64,000 nt of DNA from Siphonodentalium dalli (lineage: Eukaryota; Mollusca; Scaphopoda; Gadilida; Siphonodentaliidae): assembly GCA_032622095.1 (NCBI GenBank), contig CP136068.1, forward strand, positions 124,439,989 to 124,503,988. Direction: 5' to 3'. The translations under genes were made by a program, and so were the position numbers. This document shows, in pieces, positions 52,977 through 63,712 of the stretch (positions within the stretch are counted from its first letter, which is position 1; each line of letters opens with the position of its first letter). The notes beneath the pieces were generated by a model, which saw only the letters and a list, made by a program, of their open reading frames with translations, had not been told where the DNA came from and ran no database searches.

Positions 52977-53867
52977 TGATTAAACACAACATATAATTAG
53001 ATACATGCAGCAAAACACTGGGATATTATTAGTTATCTTCGGCAACATTAGGGGTACATGTAGATTTAATACCTGGATGTCGATTTTAAACCCTGAGGCA
53101 GAGCCGAGGGCGAGGGGTTCAAAAAGAGCATCTGTTCTCTTATACACCAATGGGGTTCCATGTAGGATGTCACTTTTCTGGCTGAGCTAACTATGGCTTC
53201 CATTCACAGAATATGCCATTCACAATGATACCGTTATTGACAACAGTCATTTTAGTTTTTACAGTAACAGTGTCATTCAAAATGACACTGAACATTGTCA
53301 TTCAAAATGACACTGACAGATCAATAATCTTGTCATTGTCAGAAGATCTGATTACACAATATTCACAACTACAACATAAAGAGAGTTATAGTTCTGATGT
53401 GGATTTCAGATGCCAAATTTGTGACCTACATATACTTTTTATATTCCAAAAACTGCCTCTCCCGTTGACCGGAACAGGTGGGTCCTAACTCGAATTTGGG
53501 AGAGAGCAGAGCACACCCAAGAAAACATGATGATTTTCTGTACGTACTGACCCTCTCTATAACCATATACGAAGAACCAATAATCACAGAAACAAAAGTT
53601 GATATGGTTGCCTCTAGATGCCGAACAGCTACCAATTGTACGCGTCGCAAAATTTACCGGTCGATTCTGAGAAAATGTGTCATGGCGGAAGAATATTTCG
53701 TGACATTCCAATATTTCACAAAAATCTGAGCATTCGTGTGTTTAATTACCTGTTCCAGATATTTTAGACTAAGCCGGTGGACGGTGGCCCCCTAGTAACT
53801 CCAGGACTGATGGAATAATGAATACGGGCCACGGATACTTTGTTTACGCTAGCAATATCTAGTCAAA
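52977..53867. other. Spacer upstream of the candidate first exon
   Basis: 53068-53130 is a partial copy of the hairpin repeat at 11888-11955. 53270-53312 has two GTCATTCAAAATGACACTGA words. Frames of 83-91 codons on both strands at 53430-53730 overlap each other and show no domain. 53740-53867 is less AT-rich, as a promoter region might be. Confidence 0.4.
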
Positions 53868-53926
53868 ATGGCGGACGTGGAAGTAAATTCGTCGCACATG
53901 CCACGTCAATCGAATGAGCAATTGGG
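53868..53926 (+). CDS. Candidate first coding exon (19 codons plus 2 bases)
   Basis: ATG in a favourable context (TCAAAATGGCGG) followed by MADVEVNSSHMPRQSNEQL and a strong donor GG|GTAAGAAC at 53926/53927. The stretch is GC-richer than its surroundings. A TGACGTCACGTCAG motif (CRE-like) and CACGTGG lie just downstream at 53938-53962, and a second CACGTGG near 53984. No product recognised, and no following exon was found before 64000, so this may be a long first intron or a false call. Confidence 0.35.
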
Positions 53927-54399
53927 GTAAGAACAATGACGTCACGTCAGCATTATCACGTGGGTGTGTTTTGTAAATAATGGCACGTGGGAAGGCACGA
54001 ATTGACAAGTTTCGAGTGACCGGCGAGGTTTTCCGAATGAACAATAACATTGGGGACGGGGGTGGCGGGTGGGGGTCTGCAGGAAAATTCCAGGGAGGAG
54101 GTGGGTGGGTGTTTCGGGGTCGTTAAAATATGGGGGGTTTTTCCCAATCAACATATTTATCAATTTATTTTTCAGTACAGTATTTCTGCTACGGTAGTCG
54201 ATATTAAAATCAATAAGCGGATGCCACACGGAGTATCGAATCGGCCAAAAAAACTTTAACACTAAATATGCACATGCACAATTAGAATTTTGAAGTGAAC
54301 GTTATAGGCTTTTAGAAGATGAAATCCATATATATGTGTAGCGGTCGCGTTGTAAATATAGAAGGCCGATTAATCAAAAGCTCCAAGGGAGCATGCTTC

Positions 54400-54512
54400 T
54401 TTGGGCCAGTGGTTAAGACGCCTTGTCTCGTCACCGAAGTTAAGCAACGTCGAGCCCGGTTAGTACTTGGATGGGTGACCGGTGGCCTGTCGAGATTTCG
54501 GGTGTTGCCAAC
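54400..54512 (+). repeat. 5S rRNA-like segment, probably a SINE head
   Basis: 54425-54512 reads CTCGTCACCGAAGTTAAGCA, CGTCGAGCCCGGTTAGTACT, TGGATGGGTGACC and then CGGGTGTTGCC, closely following the 3' two thirds of animal 5S rRNA including its A-box, intermediate element and C-box promoter. The 5' third of 5S is absent. In its place is GGGCCAGTGGTTAAGACGCC (54403-54422), which resembles a tRNA A box. This fits a SINE with a 5S-type promoter or a 5S pseudogene; it is not a functional 5S gene. Confidence 0.7.
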
Positions 54513-56419
54513 TTTCGGTGCGCATTCCACCCTTCTCCCGTTACACATGTACATAACGCATATTTTTATATATTCACTCAGGTTTTAATATGTTGGAATG
54601 TGCTAAATGGTAATTTCTGGAAAGAACCGACCAACTTGATATAATTTTGTTTCATATGATTTTTATTTATTTACTATTGGGGGGGGGGTGGGATCCCAAA
54701 AAATGTTGGCCTGGAAAAAATTAAACATTTGCACAGAGGGTGGGTGGTCAGGTAGCGGAAAATATTGTGTTTTTTCAACCCTGCATGTGTCTGCATATAG
54801 TAATGGGTTAAGAATTAGGACCCCCATATTCGTGAATTTTTTTTAAATCTATATTTCAAACAATCAATTGGCATGGAAAAAATCATTATCCTTTATAAAC
54901 AATGCATGCTATGGTATTATAACAACACGTGTTTACACTCACAATATGAGAGATATGTTCGAAGTATGTAAAAAAAAGGAGTTTAAAAAAGCCCCCATTC
55001 TTCATGTAGGTCGATAGACAGTTTGACAGGAAATATTTAAACAAAAACTGCATTATCTGGACTATGAACCCAGGGACGTGGCTAGAGGGTCTCCGTTGGG
55101 GTGTCCACCTTTGGGAAAATGACACACCGGGCCGACCATGGTTCGGCCCAGTGTGCGAATTTTTTTAATCTGAACAAGAAAATCGCAAAATCCTAGCATC
55201 TAGACTAGCCTCAAGCCTTCCTAGAGTTGGAAATTTCAAACCTGATACCCCACTTAGGTTGGAAAATTTCCAACTGATGACAATAATTTATTCTAATGAC
55301 AATGTTGACCAAATGTACGACAATATTGTTTTCTTAAATTAACCAACAGTTTTTGACTGGCCACGGGGGAGGGACCAGGACACAAGCTTTCCAAGTGTTT
55401 GAAATTTCCAACCTGTCACCCCCTAAGGTTGGAAAATTTCCCACTGATAACCTTTCAGTCCAAAATTTTGACAAAAAATAGGAAAATATGAAAATATTGG
55501 TCCAAAAACAATTAATTTCCCCTCAATAAATTGTTTGAAAATCAAAACTACAAGAACATTTTCAACCTATTGTTGGTGTGAAATTTCCAACTAATGTTTT
55601 GGCAGGTATGAGACACCCCCAACCCAACCCCCTGTCGCCACGTCTCTGTATGAACCCAACTAGGGTGTGCACTCAATCTATACCGGTACCGTCTGAAATC
55701 ATGACTTTCTACGAGAAAATAAATAAAACAATCAAGTTTTTCATTGCATATTTTAGTTTTTTTGGCAGCCATTTTCAGGACAATTTTTTATCGGGTAAAT
55801 TTATAGGACCAAACAACATAAAACAACATAAACATTTTCAATCACGTTTTCAATAATATGACAGACATAAATACTCACTACTAAATTAACTCTCGGTGAA
55901 AGGGACACTGAGTTAAGCAAATATAAAGCAATGAACACTCATACTGAGTTCGTGCCTCCATAACTCTGACATAAATATACGCCAGTACCAGTAATCGTAT
56001 GGTCACAGTTACAATTTCGGAGGAAGTGCATTGACATGTTTCCAGAATGGCAGATCAAGAATTTCGAAGGTAGTGGGTTCTAACCCATGTTCAGACTGAT
56101 ACGCTTCCTAACTCTCGGTATTCATTGCAATTTTTTTCATCGACCAAAACCGGACCCACCCCATTGTTTCAACTGTTAAAGGGAGAAATTGTGGACAAAA
56201 ATTTAAATATAGAGCCCCCCCCCCACTCACTTGTATAAGGCTATAGCATGCACTACTATTTGAATCTGATTGTTTCAATTCATTTTGAAGCTGTAATTTG
56301 TCTTAGAAATTATTTTGGAAAAAATTGTATGACATCAGAAAAGATCTGCATTCCGGGCTCGGGGACACCCATACACCCGGTCCTTGTGTCATGTAATTTT
56401 TGTCCGACCCCCCCCCCCC
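54513..56419. other. Spacer with GGAAATTTCCAAC words
   Basis: 55215-55590 contains GTTGGAAAATTTCC / GGAAATTTCCAACC palindromic words at roughly 160-bp spacing, a degenerate tandem repeat that grades into the pearl-like repeat at 56420. G- and C-runs at 54678 and 56216. A possible tRNA-like B box (GGGTTCTAACCC) is at 56078. No gene. Confidence 0.4.
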
Positions 56420-58130
56420 TGTTGCACATGTTGGGATTTTACAACTGATACTTCAAGCTTTCCTGACTGTTACAAAGTTCCAACCTGACATGCCCCCTTT
56501 TTAATTTTGGACCCCAATTCAATTGTTTTTTTCTTCCAATATACACCAAACGTCATTTCTTGACTGATCAAACCCATTTTAACAAATCTGTAACCCAGTC
56601 CCAAGTAACACAAGGACCCTCCATACTACATATAAACTATGGCTCTTGAGGCTCTTGAGGGGTGCCATTTTAAGAATTACTATGGGGAATAGTTATGTCC
56701 CTGGTCGCACTCCCATTTTACCTGGTGACCCCATTTGAACAAATCGGATTCCCAGTCACCCAAGGACTATCCATACCAAGTATATGGTAAATATGCTAAA
56801 TGGTTCTTGAGAAGATGTTTTAAGAATAACTATTGAGGGAAAGAATTATGTCCCTGGCTCCGCCCCTATTTGACCCATGGCGTGATCCAATTCTCAATCA
56901 AATCTGAATCCCAGTCACCCATACCAAATATAAGCTGAATAGGCATGATGGTTCTTGATAAGAAGACATTTTAAGAATTACAAGAAGATGTTTTAAGAAT
57001 TAATATGGATGGAAAGAGTTGGATCCCTTCTAGTAGCTATACTAGACCCCATTTGAACAGAACTGAATCCTAGTCAACTAGGAACCATCCACACAAAATA
57101 TGACTCAATTCTTCATCTAAGTTTCCCATATGTGATTGCCTGAGAAAACAGGTAATTATTTTCAACTGTCAGATTAACACTTGGCGTTGTGAGCTAGTTT
57201 GTTATCATAAGCCATAGGTCATTTATATACAAACTCTACCAGACAGAGAGCTCTAGGATATCGATATACAGAGCTGTCACTCCAATCAGATTTTGTTACC
57301 ACTGCCAGCTCATTAACTCGCCAGTAACATGTGAATTCACGTCTTAGAGATTAAAGCATAGTATAGCAACTATATAATCACCTTAGCCAACACAATGTGA
57401 CTTCTATGTGATGTTAAGTGACTTAAGTAAACATTCTGTTATCACACACCCTCCTCATATCTTATAGTATACAGCTCTGAGTATCTGAGGTTTCCATATG
57501 TTCTCGATTTAAGACTGATTTAAACAACATTTTATTTGGAGCAGTCATAATGGTGTTATTTTTTTTTTTACAAGTTTAACAAGCAATGAATTAAATCTAA
57601 ATTTAAATTAAAAAAATAATAATATTTGTTCTAGTATTTTTTTTCTAGTATTTGTTTGTTTGTTTTGTTTGTTTTGTTAAATTGAGAAAGGAGTTCAGTC
57701 TAAAATTATTATTTTGTATTAAGATTTATGTCCCTGGCTCCGCCCATATATGACCCATGCAGTGACCCCATTTGAACAACTGTGAACCCCAGTCACCCAA
57801 GGACACTCCATAACAAATGTAAGCTAAATAGGTCGATGGATCTTGAGAAGTCGTTTTAAGAATTACTATAGAGTGACAGAGTTATGGCCTCGGTTTTGCA
57901 ACTATTTGACCTGGTGACCTCATTTGAACAAATTTGAACAAATCTGAATGTGAGTCACCTGGGGAACATCCACACCAAATAAGAACTCATTCGGTCTCAT
58001 GGTTCTGGGGAAGAAGATGTTTAAAGAATTGTTGACGGATGTACGGACAGCTAGACGGATGGATGGATGGATGCCGGACGAGGAGTGATATGACTATAGC
58101 TCCACCAGAGACTGCATTTTAGATCAGCTA
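56420..58130 (+). mobile_element. Pearl/HINE-like repeat, unit 1 of a direct duplication
   Basis: From CACATGTTGGGATTTTACAA to a mutated terminus GAGACTGCATTTTAGATCAGCTAA at ~58131. Several ~150-170-bp core units with AACAAATC.GAA.CCCAGTCACC, CCATACCAA.TATA and AAGAATTACTATGG. A purine/T-rich block at 57555-57690 separates early and late units, and GGATGG runs precede the end. Confidence 0.6.
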
Positions 58131-58149
58131 AAAAGCTAACATTGATTTA

Positions 58150-58270
58150 ACAAGACAGTCAATGACTGTGGAGACACTCAACAGACTGTAAAGACTGAGA
58201 AGACTGGGACTAGGAAGACCACAAGAAATAGTACTTGTCAAAATCACTTTAAAACAAGTAGTCCTAAAGA
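58150..58270 (+). repeat. ACAAGACAGTCAATGACTGT module
   Basis: Third copy of the module seen at 19546-19680 and 17870-17990, with GACTGAGAAGACTGGGACTA and AAAATCACTTTAAAACAAGT. It lies between the two direct copies of the pearl-like repeat. Confidence 0.6.
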
Positions 58271-58439
58271 GGGACGTAGCTAGTGGGTCTCCATTAAGCA
58301 GTGGGGTGTCCACTTTGAAATTTTCAACTGCATGGTCCTGATCACCCCACCCTACATAGTCGAGCTAGCTGCTCCCTTCTAACTGAAGTGAACACACTCC
58401 CAATGAAGCAAACACACTCCCAAGTTCCTAAAATTCCTT

Positions 58440-59905
58440 TGCACATGTTGGAATTTTACAACTGATACCTCAAGCTATCCTAACTGTTGCAAAGTTCCAA
58501 CCTGACATGGCCCCCCCCTTATTAATGGTGGACCGCAATCAAACAAATTTTGATCCCAACTCTCCATAGGCCATATACACCAAATGTCATTTCTTGACTG
58601 GTTGAACCCATTTTAACAAATCAGTAACCCAGTCCCAAGTAACACAAAGACCCTCCATACTACATATAAGCTAAATAGGCCTGGTGGGAGGAGCCATTTT
58701 AATAATTAAAATAGCTAGGTCGCACCCCTATTTGACCTGGTGACACCATTTGAACAAATATGAATACCAGTGACCCAAGGACTATCCATACCAAATATAT
58801 GCTAAATATGCCAAATGGTTCTTGAGACGATGTTTTAATAATAACTATTAAGGGAAAGAATTATGTCCATGGCTCTGCCCCTATTTGGCCCAGTGATCCA
58901 ATTCTCAATCAAATCTGAATCCCAGTCACCCATACAAAAAATAAGCTGAATAGGCCTGATGGTTCTTGATACGAAGACGTTTTAAGAATTACAATGAATG
59001 GATAAGTTATGTCCCTGGCTCCCTATGGGAGGCTCGCATATATAAGAGAATGCACTGTTACATGATCTTTAATGCTGCACCAGAGGAGCTCCCCTCATGA
59101 AAGGGTATATAAATAATGGCCTAACTGTCAGATTCACACTTGGCTTTGGAATTAGTTTGTTATCATAAGCAACAGGTCATTTATATACAACTCTCTACCA
59201 GGCAGATATCTCCAAGACATCAATCAACAAAGCTTTCACTCCAAGCAGATTTGTTAATGCTGCCATCTCATTAATCACCTTAGCCAGCACAATGTGACTT
59301 CTATATGCTGTTAAGTAAACATTCTGTCTTCTCAGGAACCCTGCTCATATCTATGAATATAAATAAATATGAGCAAGGAATTAAATCTAAATTTAAAAAA
59401 AAAAAAAAATATTTGAAAAAAATATATACATGTAAAACAAAACAAAATATAAATAATGTTTTAGTATTTTTTTGGGGTTAAATTGAGAAAGGTGTTTAAT
59501 CCAAAAAAAATATTTTTTTGTTTTTGTTTTTAAGAGTTATGTCCCTGGCTCTGCCTATATATGACCCAGTGACCCCATTTGAACAAATCTGAACCCGAGT
59601 CATCCAAGGACCCTCCATATCAAATATAAGCTAAATAGGCCCAATAGTTCTTGAAAAGAAGATGTTTTAAGAATTACTATAGAGGGATAGTTATGGCCCT
59701 GGCTTCGTAACTATTTGACCCAGTGACCTCATTTGAGAGTCACCTAGGGAACATCCACACCAAATATGAACCCATTTGGTCTTATGGTTTCAGAGGAGAA
59801 GATGTTTAAAGAATTATTGACGGATGGTCGGACGGACGATGGACGGACGACGGACGAGGAGTGATGACTATAGCTCCACCGGAGACTTCGTCTCAGGTGA
59901 GCTAA
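58440..59905 (+). mobile_element. Pearl/HINE-like repeat, unit 2, with intact terminal hairpin
   Basis: Follows unit 1 at about 2,015-bp spacing with the same order of blocks (TTGGAATTTTACAACTGATA at the start). A family D fragment sits inside at 59025-59105. Ends GGAGACTTCGTCTCAGGTGAGCTAA at 59905, after GGACGGACG runs. Confidence 0.65.
59025..59105. mobile_element. Family D piggyBac-like fragment inside the pearl-like repeat
   Basis: CCCTATGGGAGGCTCGCATA, AAGAGAATGCACTG and CCCCTCATGAAAGGG are the right half of a family D element; the left half is missing. Confidence 0.55.
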
Positions 59906-61269
59906 AAACACATTGTGACATCATTCAGTATGTCATTCAGATACTATGGACCATACCCTAATTTTCCGCAATTTCGTGTGCTGAAACAATTGTTATGTAA
60001 ATTATGTAAACACATAATCCAACACATAAGTGATTTGTTAACATTTGCTAATTGTGTAGTACATTTTTTTAAACATGAAAATGATTTTCAGTATATTCCA
60101 ATGCATTGAACTTTTCCAATGTTAAAGACATATTATGGACTTGTTCGGGTACGTGAAACTGGTAAGTTAGTATTCAGGCACTATGCCAACTGGTGGGAAT
60201 GTACCATACTAACATAGCCGAAAATCTGAAGCAAATCGACCATACCATTCCAAAGAAAACATCATCCGAACTATGCTCAAATGTAAATATTTACTTCTAG
60301 ATTCGGGACGCAACTATCGGCTATAAACTTACGAAAATGATTTCGCCACCGAGAGTCACTGCATTTCATTAATATATAAGAATGACGGTGTGTGTTGTCA
60401 ATTTAGATATAATAGATGTAAAATATAACCACGTTGAGGAAGATTATTCAACATTTCTATTTGATCACCCTATTGGAGTGTTTTACACAACTTTAACCGT
60501 CAAATTTTGAATAAATCAAAAATGTAATTGGACTAATTGGACTTTTATCAGTAATTACAATGTAACAGTAATGTTTACATAACAATGGTTTTGATGTGCG
60601 AAATCTCATTATTGGAGAGTTATTAGTAATGAAAATAAGAACAAAGTCAATCAATTTTTCACGTACTTATTGACGATAGTTAATTTAGATTTTAATGTTA
60701 TATTGCATGAACCCACGTGACTTTGAAGGCCTTAATTATGTCACATTAAGCACACTTGTCATATGTCTAATGACCACACCTGGGATCGATGGGAGGCTGA
60801 AAAGTGGGCTAACATATTTGCATTAGTCTTCAACCTGATTCAGCGGCCACTTCCGATTCCAGATAAATGGAATTGCCGAAAGTGATAATTACTTCCAGAG
60901 GCCAAGAGAAAATCAGTTCCATTGCAGTGTAATAAAACTGTTATTATAAACCAACTGGTCACTGAAGCGGAATAATTGAAAGTGTTGTAGCAGAATTCAA
61001 TTCCACTACAGTGAAATTAATTCTACTTCGAAGTCTTCAATGAAATTATTCTCTACTTCAGTAAAATTAAATAACTCTGCCTTGAAATTAAATTCTACTT
61101 TAAAATGAACTGCTCTGAAGTGAAACTAATAGTCAATTTTATTTAATTGAATCGCTATGACGAATGGATTTTCTTATGTAATTAACAGAATATGCATAAC
61201 ATAATACTCCAAACAAAGCTGTTGTTCTATGACATCATAGCCACTTTAAAAAAAGAAGAAGGTTGTATT
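59906..61269. other. Spacer with a TTCTACTTCA-rich patch
   Basis: No gene seen. 60840-61135 holds many copies of degenerate words such as AATTCTACTTC, TTCAGTGAAATT, ACTTCAGTAAAATTAA and their complements (see findings). Confidence 0.4.
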
Positions 61270-61660
61270 ATATAATCAGTCGAGCCGTCCATCTGTCTGT
61301 CCATATGTCTGTCCGTCCATTAACATTTTTGGTTTCCGATCGATAACTCCAGATTGGATTATTGTATCTGAACCAAAGTTGGTACGTGTATTTCCCTGCT
61401 AAAAATACAGGCCAGGTTTGAATATGGGTACCATCCAATTATTTTTACATGAGTTCCGGCCCTTTTCGACTTAGAATTTGACCGATTTCATAACATTTTG
61501 GTTTCCGACCAATAACTCCTGTTTGGATTATTTAATTTGAACCAAAGCTGGTATGTGTGTTTCCCAGCTAAAACTACAGGCCATGTTCGCATATGGGTTA
61601 CAGCCATTGTTCGACTTATACTTTGAATGCATTTTGGCATTTAAATTAGGGGTATATCAG
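61270..61660 (+). repeat. Degenerate repeat family H
   Basis: Two ~175-bp units, each with TTTTGGTTTCCGA.C.ATAAC, GATTATT.TATCTGAACCAAA, AAAATACAGGCCA and GTTCGACTTA. Preceded by a GTCTGTCCGT run. Confidence 0.6.
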
Positions 61661-61919
61661 ATATTCTTTGTAAGCTCAAATTATTATTTTATTTTGCGGT
61701 AGTACAATTGGAAATGGCAAAAGGGCATATTTTGCCACGCCCTAGCGATGCTCTTGTTAGCTGTTGCCATGCATGGGTTGACGCGTGTCCGTGATCCATC
61801 AACACTTTCCTTTGACACACCCTACAGGTCACATTTATCATCCAATCGGCATCATTGATATGAATCTTCATCGGCACATCCACTCATATTTATTGGATAA
61901 TTGTTTGAAAATTTACAGG

Positions 61920-62225
61920 CATGTTTAGCATCACCTCTAGATGGGAGCTATCGATTTTGAACAAATTTCGATGAAAAACATGGCTGTGTCATGTGTCATG
62001 GATTTTACTCTTTGCATTACTAAATCCTTTGACATACCATACATACCACATCCTCATCCAATCATCACCAAACTTCAAATGGATCATCAGGGTGACCGCT
62101 GCATGGGAGCCATTTCTGAATTTCATTAAAAAATATTAAAACATGGCTGCCCATGACCATCTTGGATTTTACTCTTTGCATTACTAAACCCTTTGGCACA
62201 CCGACAGAACACATCCATCATCAGA
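61920..62225 (+). repeat. Degenerate repeat family K
   Basis: Two units with CTAGATGGGAGCTATC, GATGAAAAACATGGCTG and GGATTTTACTCTTTGCATTA, as at 2640-3000. Followed by a (TC)n run at 62226-62242. An inverse copy is at 62850-63240. Confidence 0.55.
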
Positions 62226-62395
62226 TTTTCTCTCTCTCTCTTTCAGATTGTCTGAGAGAGCATGTGTCTACGTGATGGATGGAAAGTGTTAATGTTTCTA
62301 AACTGATCAACTGATCGATACTAATAACTATACAGGTGAGGGTGTGTTATCATAAACCTGCACATAAAATATGAACACGATCCGTTAAAAATTAT

Positions 62396-62640
62396 GTAAC
62401 TCACCATGTCAACAATACAGTGGACATATTGAAGCATAGCGACCTGTCCCCCGTATAAATGGAGATGTAACTCACCAAGTCGATAATACAGTGGACATAT
62501 TGAAGCATCGTGACCTGTCCCCCATATAAATGGAGATGTAACTCACCAAGTCGATAATACAGTGGACATATTGAAGCATCACAACCTGTCCCCCGTATAA
62601 ATGGGAGAAGTAACTCACTAAGTCGACAATATCGAGTTGG
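62396..62640 (+). repeat. 71-bp minisatellite, three full units and a partial
   Basis: GTAACTCACC(A) starts at 62396, 62467 and 62538 and, mutated, at 62610. Each unit contains CAATACAGTGGACATATTGA and CTGTCCCCCGTATAAATGGAG. Units differ at a few sites. The minus-strand 132-codon frame across it is a repeat artefact. Confidence 0.9.
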
Positions 62641-62849
62641 ATAGAATGTGTCTATGGACAGATGCATGGACAGACAGACGAACGACAGATGGTTGATCTG
62701 GATGTTGGCATTTTTGTACCATACATGGTATGGGTACACATAACAATAATGAAAGTGCCAATGGCACTGAAGCCCAATATGGAGAGGGGCTAATGTCAAA
62801 TGTTACAGTTAATGGAGCGATAAGGAATGCAGAAGTTTGTATGTCTATG

Positions 62850-63240
62850 TACTAAGATGGCCGCTTGCAGCCATGTTTGTCAACGAAATTCAGAAAATCG
62901 GATGAGAGATGTGACCTGTATGATGTGCTAAATGATTTAGTCAAATAAAGAGTAAAATACAAGATGGCCACTGGCAACCATGTTTTTTTAACATAATGCG
63001 GAAAAAATGGTAAGCTCCATCTAGAGGTCACCCCAAAGATCCATATGATCGGATGAGGAATATGGTCTGTACAGTGTATATTCAGAAGGGCAAGGGCATT
63101 TTCCAATATGATATACACAGCTTCTGATCCTACATTCGACTGAAAGTACAGAGGAGTCCAATTGGTATCATTGAGCATAATGAATTTGTGCGAACATTTG
63201 ATCCTGTTGAACAAGTGAGTGTCACATTTGCCCTGGTAGC
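62850..63240 (-). repeat. Family K repeat, inverse copy
   Basis: Contains the complement of family K words (AAAGAGTAAAATACAAGATG, CATCTAGAGGTCACCCC, GATCCATATGATCGGATGAGG). With 61740-62225 it forms a loose inverted pair around the 71-bp minisatellite. Confidence 0.5.
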
Positions 63241-63396
63241 TCTTGTTTCAAAACTAAGCTTCCACTCATAAAGTTTATGGTGCCAGGTTAAGTTGTCTAC
63301 AGAAAACAAACTCAGTTTGGAAAATAAAACCTTTTATTCTGGAAAATATATGATTATGATTAACTGATCATTGCACTCCTGACACACATACACTCT

Positions 63397-63529
63397 TTAA
63401 CCCTTACATGACTGGAGCTTCCTGAAATTTTACGAAAAAACCCTGTGCCAATGCATTCTCTTATATATGCGAGTCTCCCATAATGAGCTTTGCATATATA
63501 AGAGAATGCTCCCGTCATGAAAGGGCTAA
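63397..63529. mobile_element. piggyBac-like foldback MITE, family D, short copy
   Basis: TTAACCCTTACATGACTGGAG at 63397 to CCCGTCATGAAAGGGCTAA at 63529, with one GCATTCTCTTATATATGCGA palindrome. The inner half is deleted. Confidence 0.7.
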
Positions 63530-63712
63530 CAGTTTAAAGACGCAATAATTCACAAAATCAACGAAATATAATCTGTTATAAATGCATTTATCATTTATAA
63601 ATTGGTCTCACTGCCCTCCACATTTTATGTGGATTCTGTGCAAAAATATTCCAATTTAAGTTGAATATTTGTCATTTGTTGAACTTAATATCTGAATATT
63701 TCCTAACCCTTT

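Noticed and set aside
53439-53729. Overlapping 83-91 codon frames on both strands
   Set aside because: No domain, no splice support, and the frames mirror each other across strands.
54425-54512. A functional 5S rRNA gene
   Set aside because: The 5' third of 5S is missing and replaced, and no T-run terminator follows immediately; it is a derived segment.
56038-56095. ATGGCAGATCAAGAATTTCG followed by GGTAGTGG, as a first exon, or a tRNA-like B box GGGTTCTAACCC
   Set aside because: The donor is weak and the frame very short; the B box lacks a convincing A box at the right distance.
62401-62799. 132-codon minus-strand frame
   Set aside because: Most of it translates the 71-bp minisatellite and a repeat end with GTACCATACATGGTATGG; repetitive content explains the open frame.
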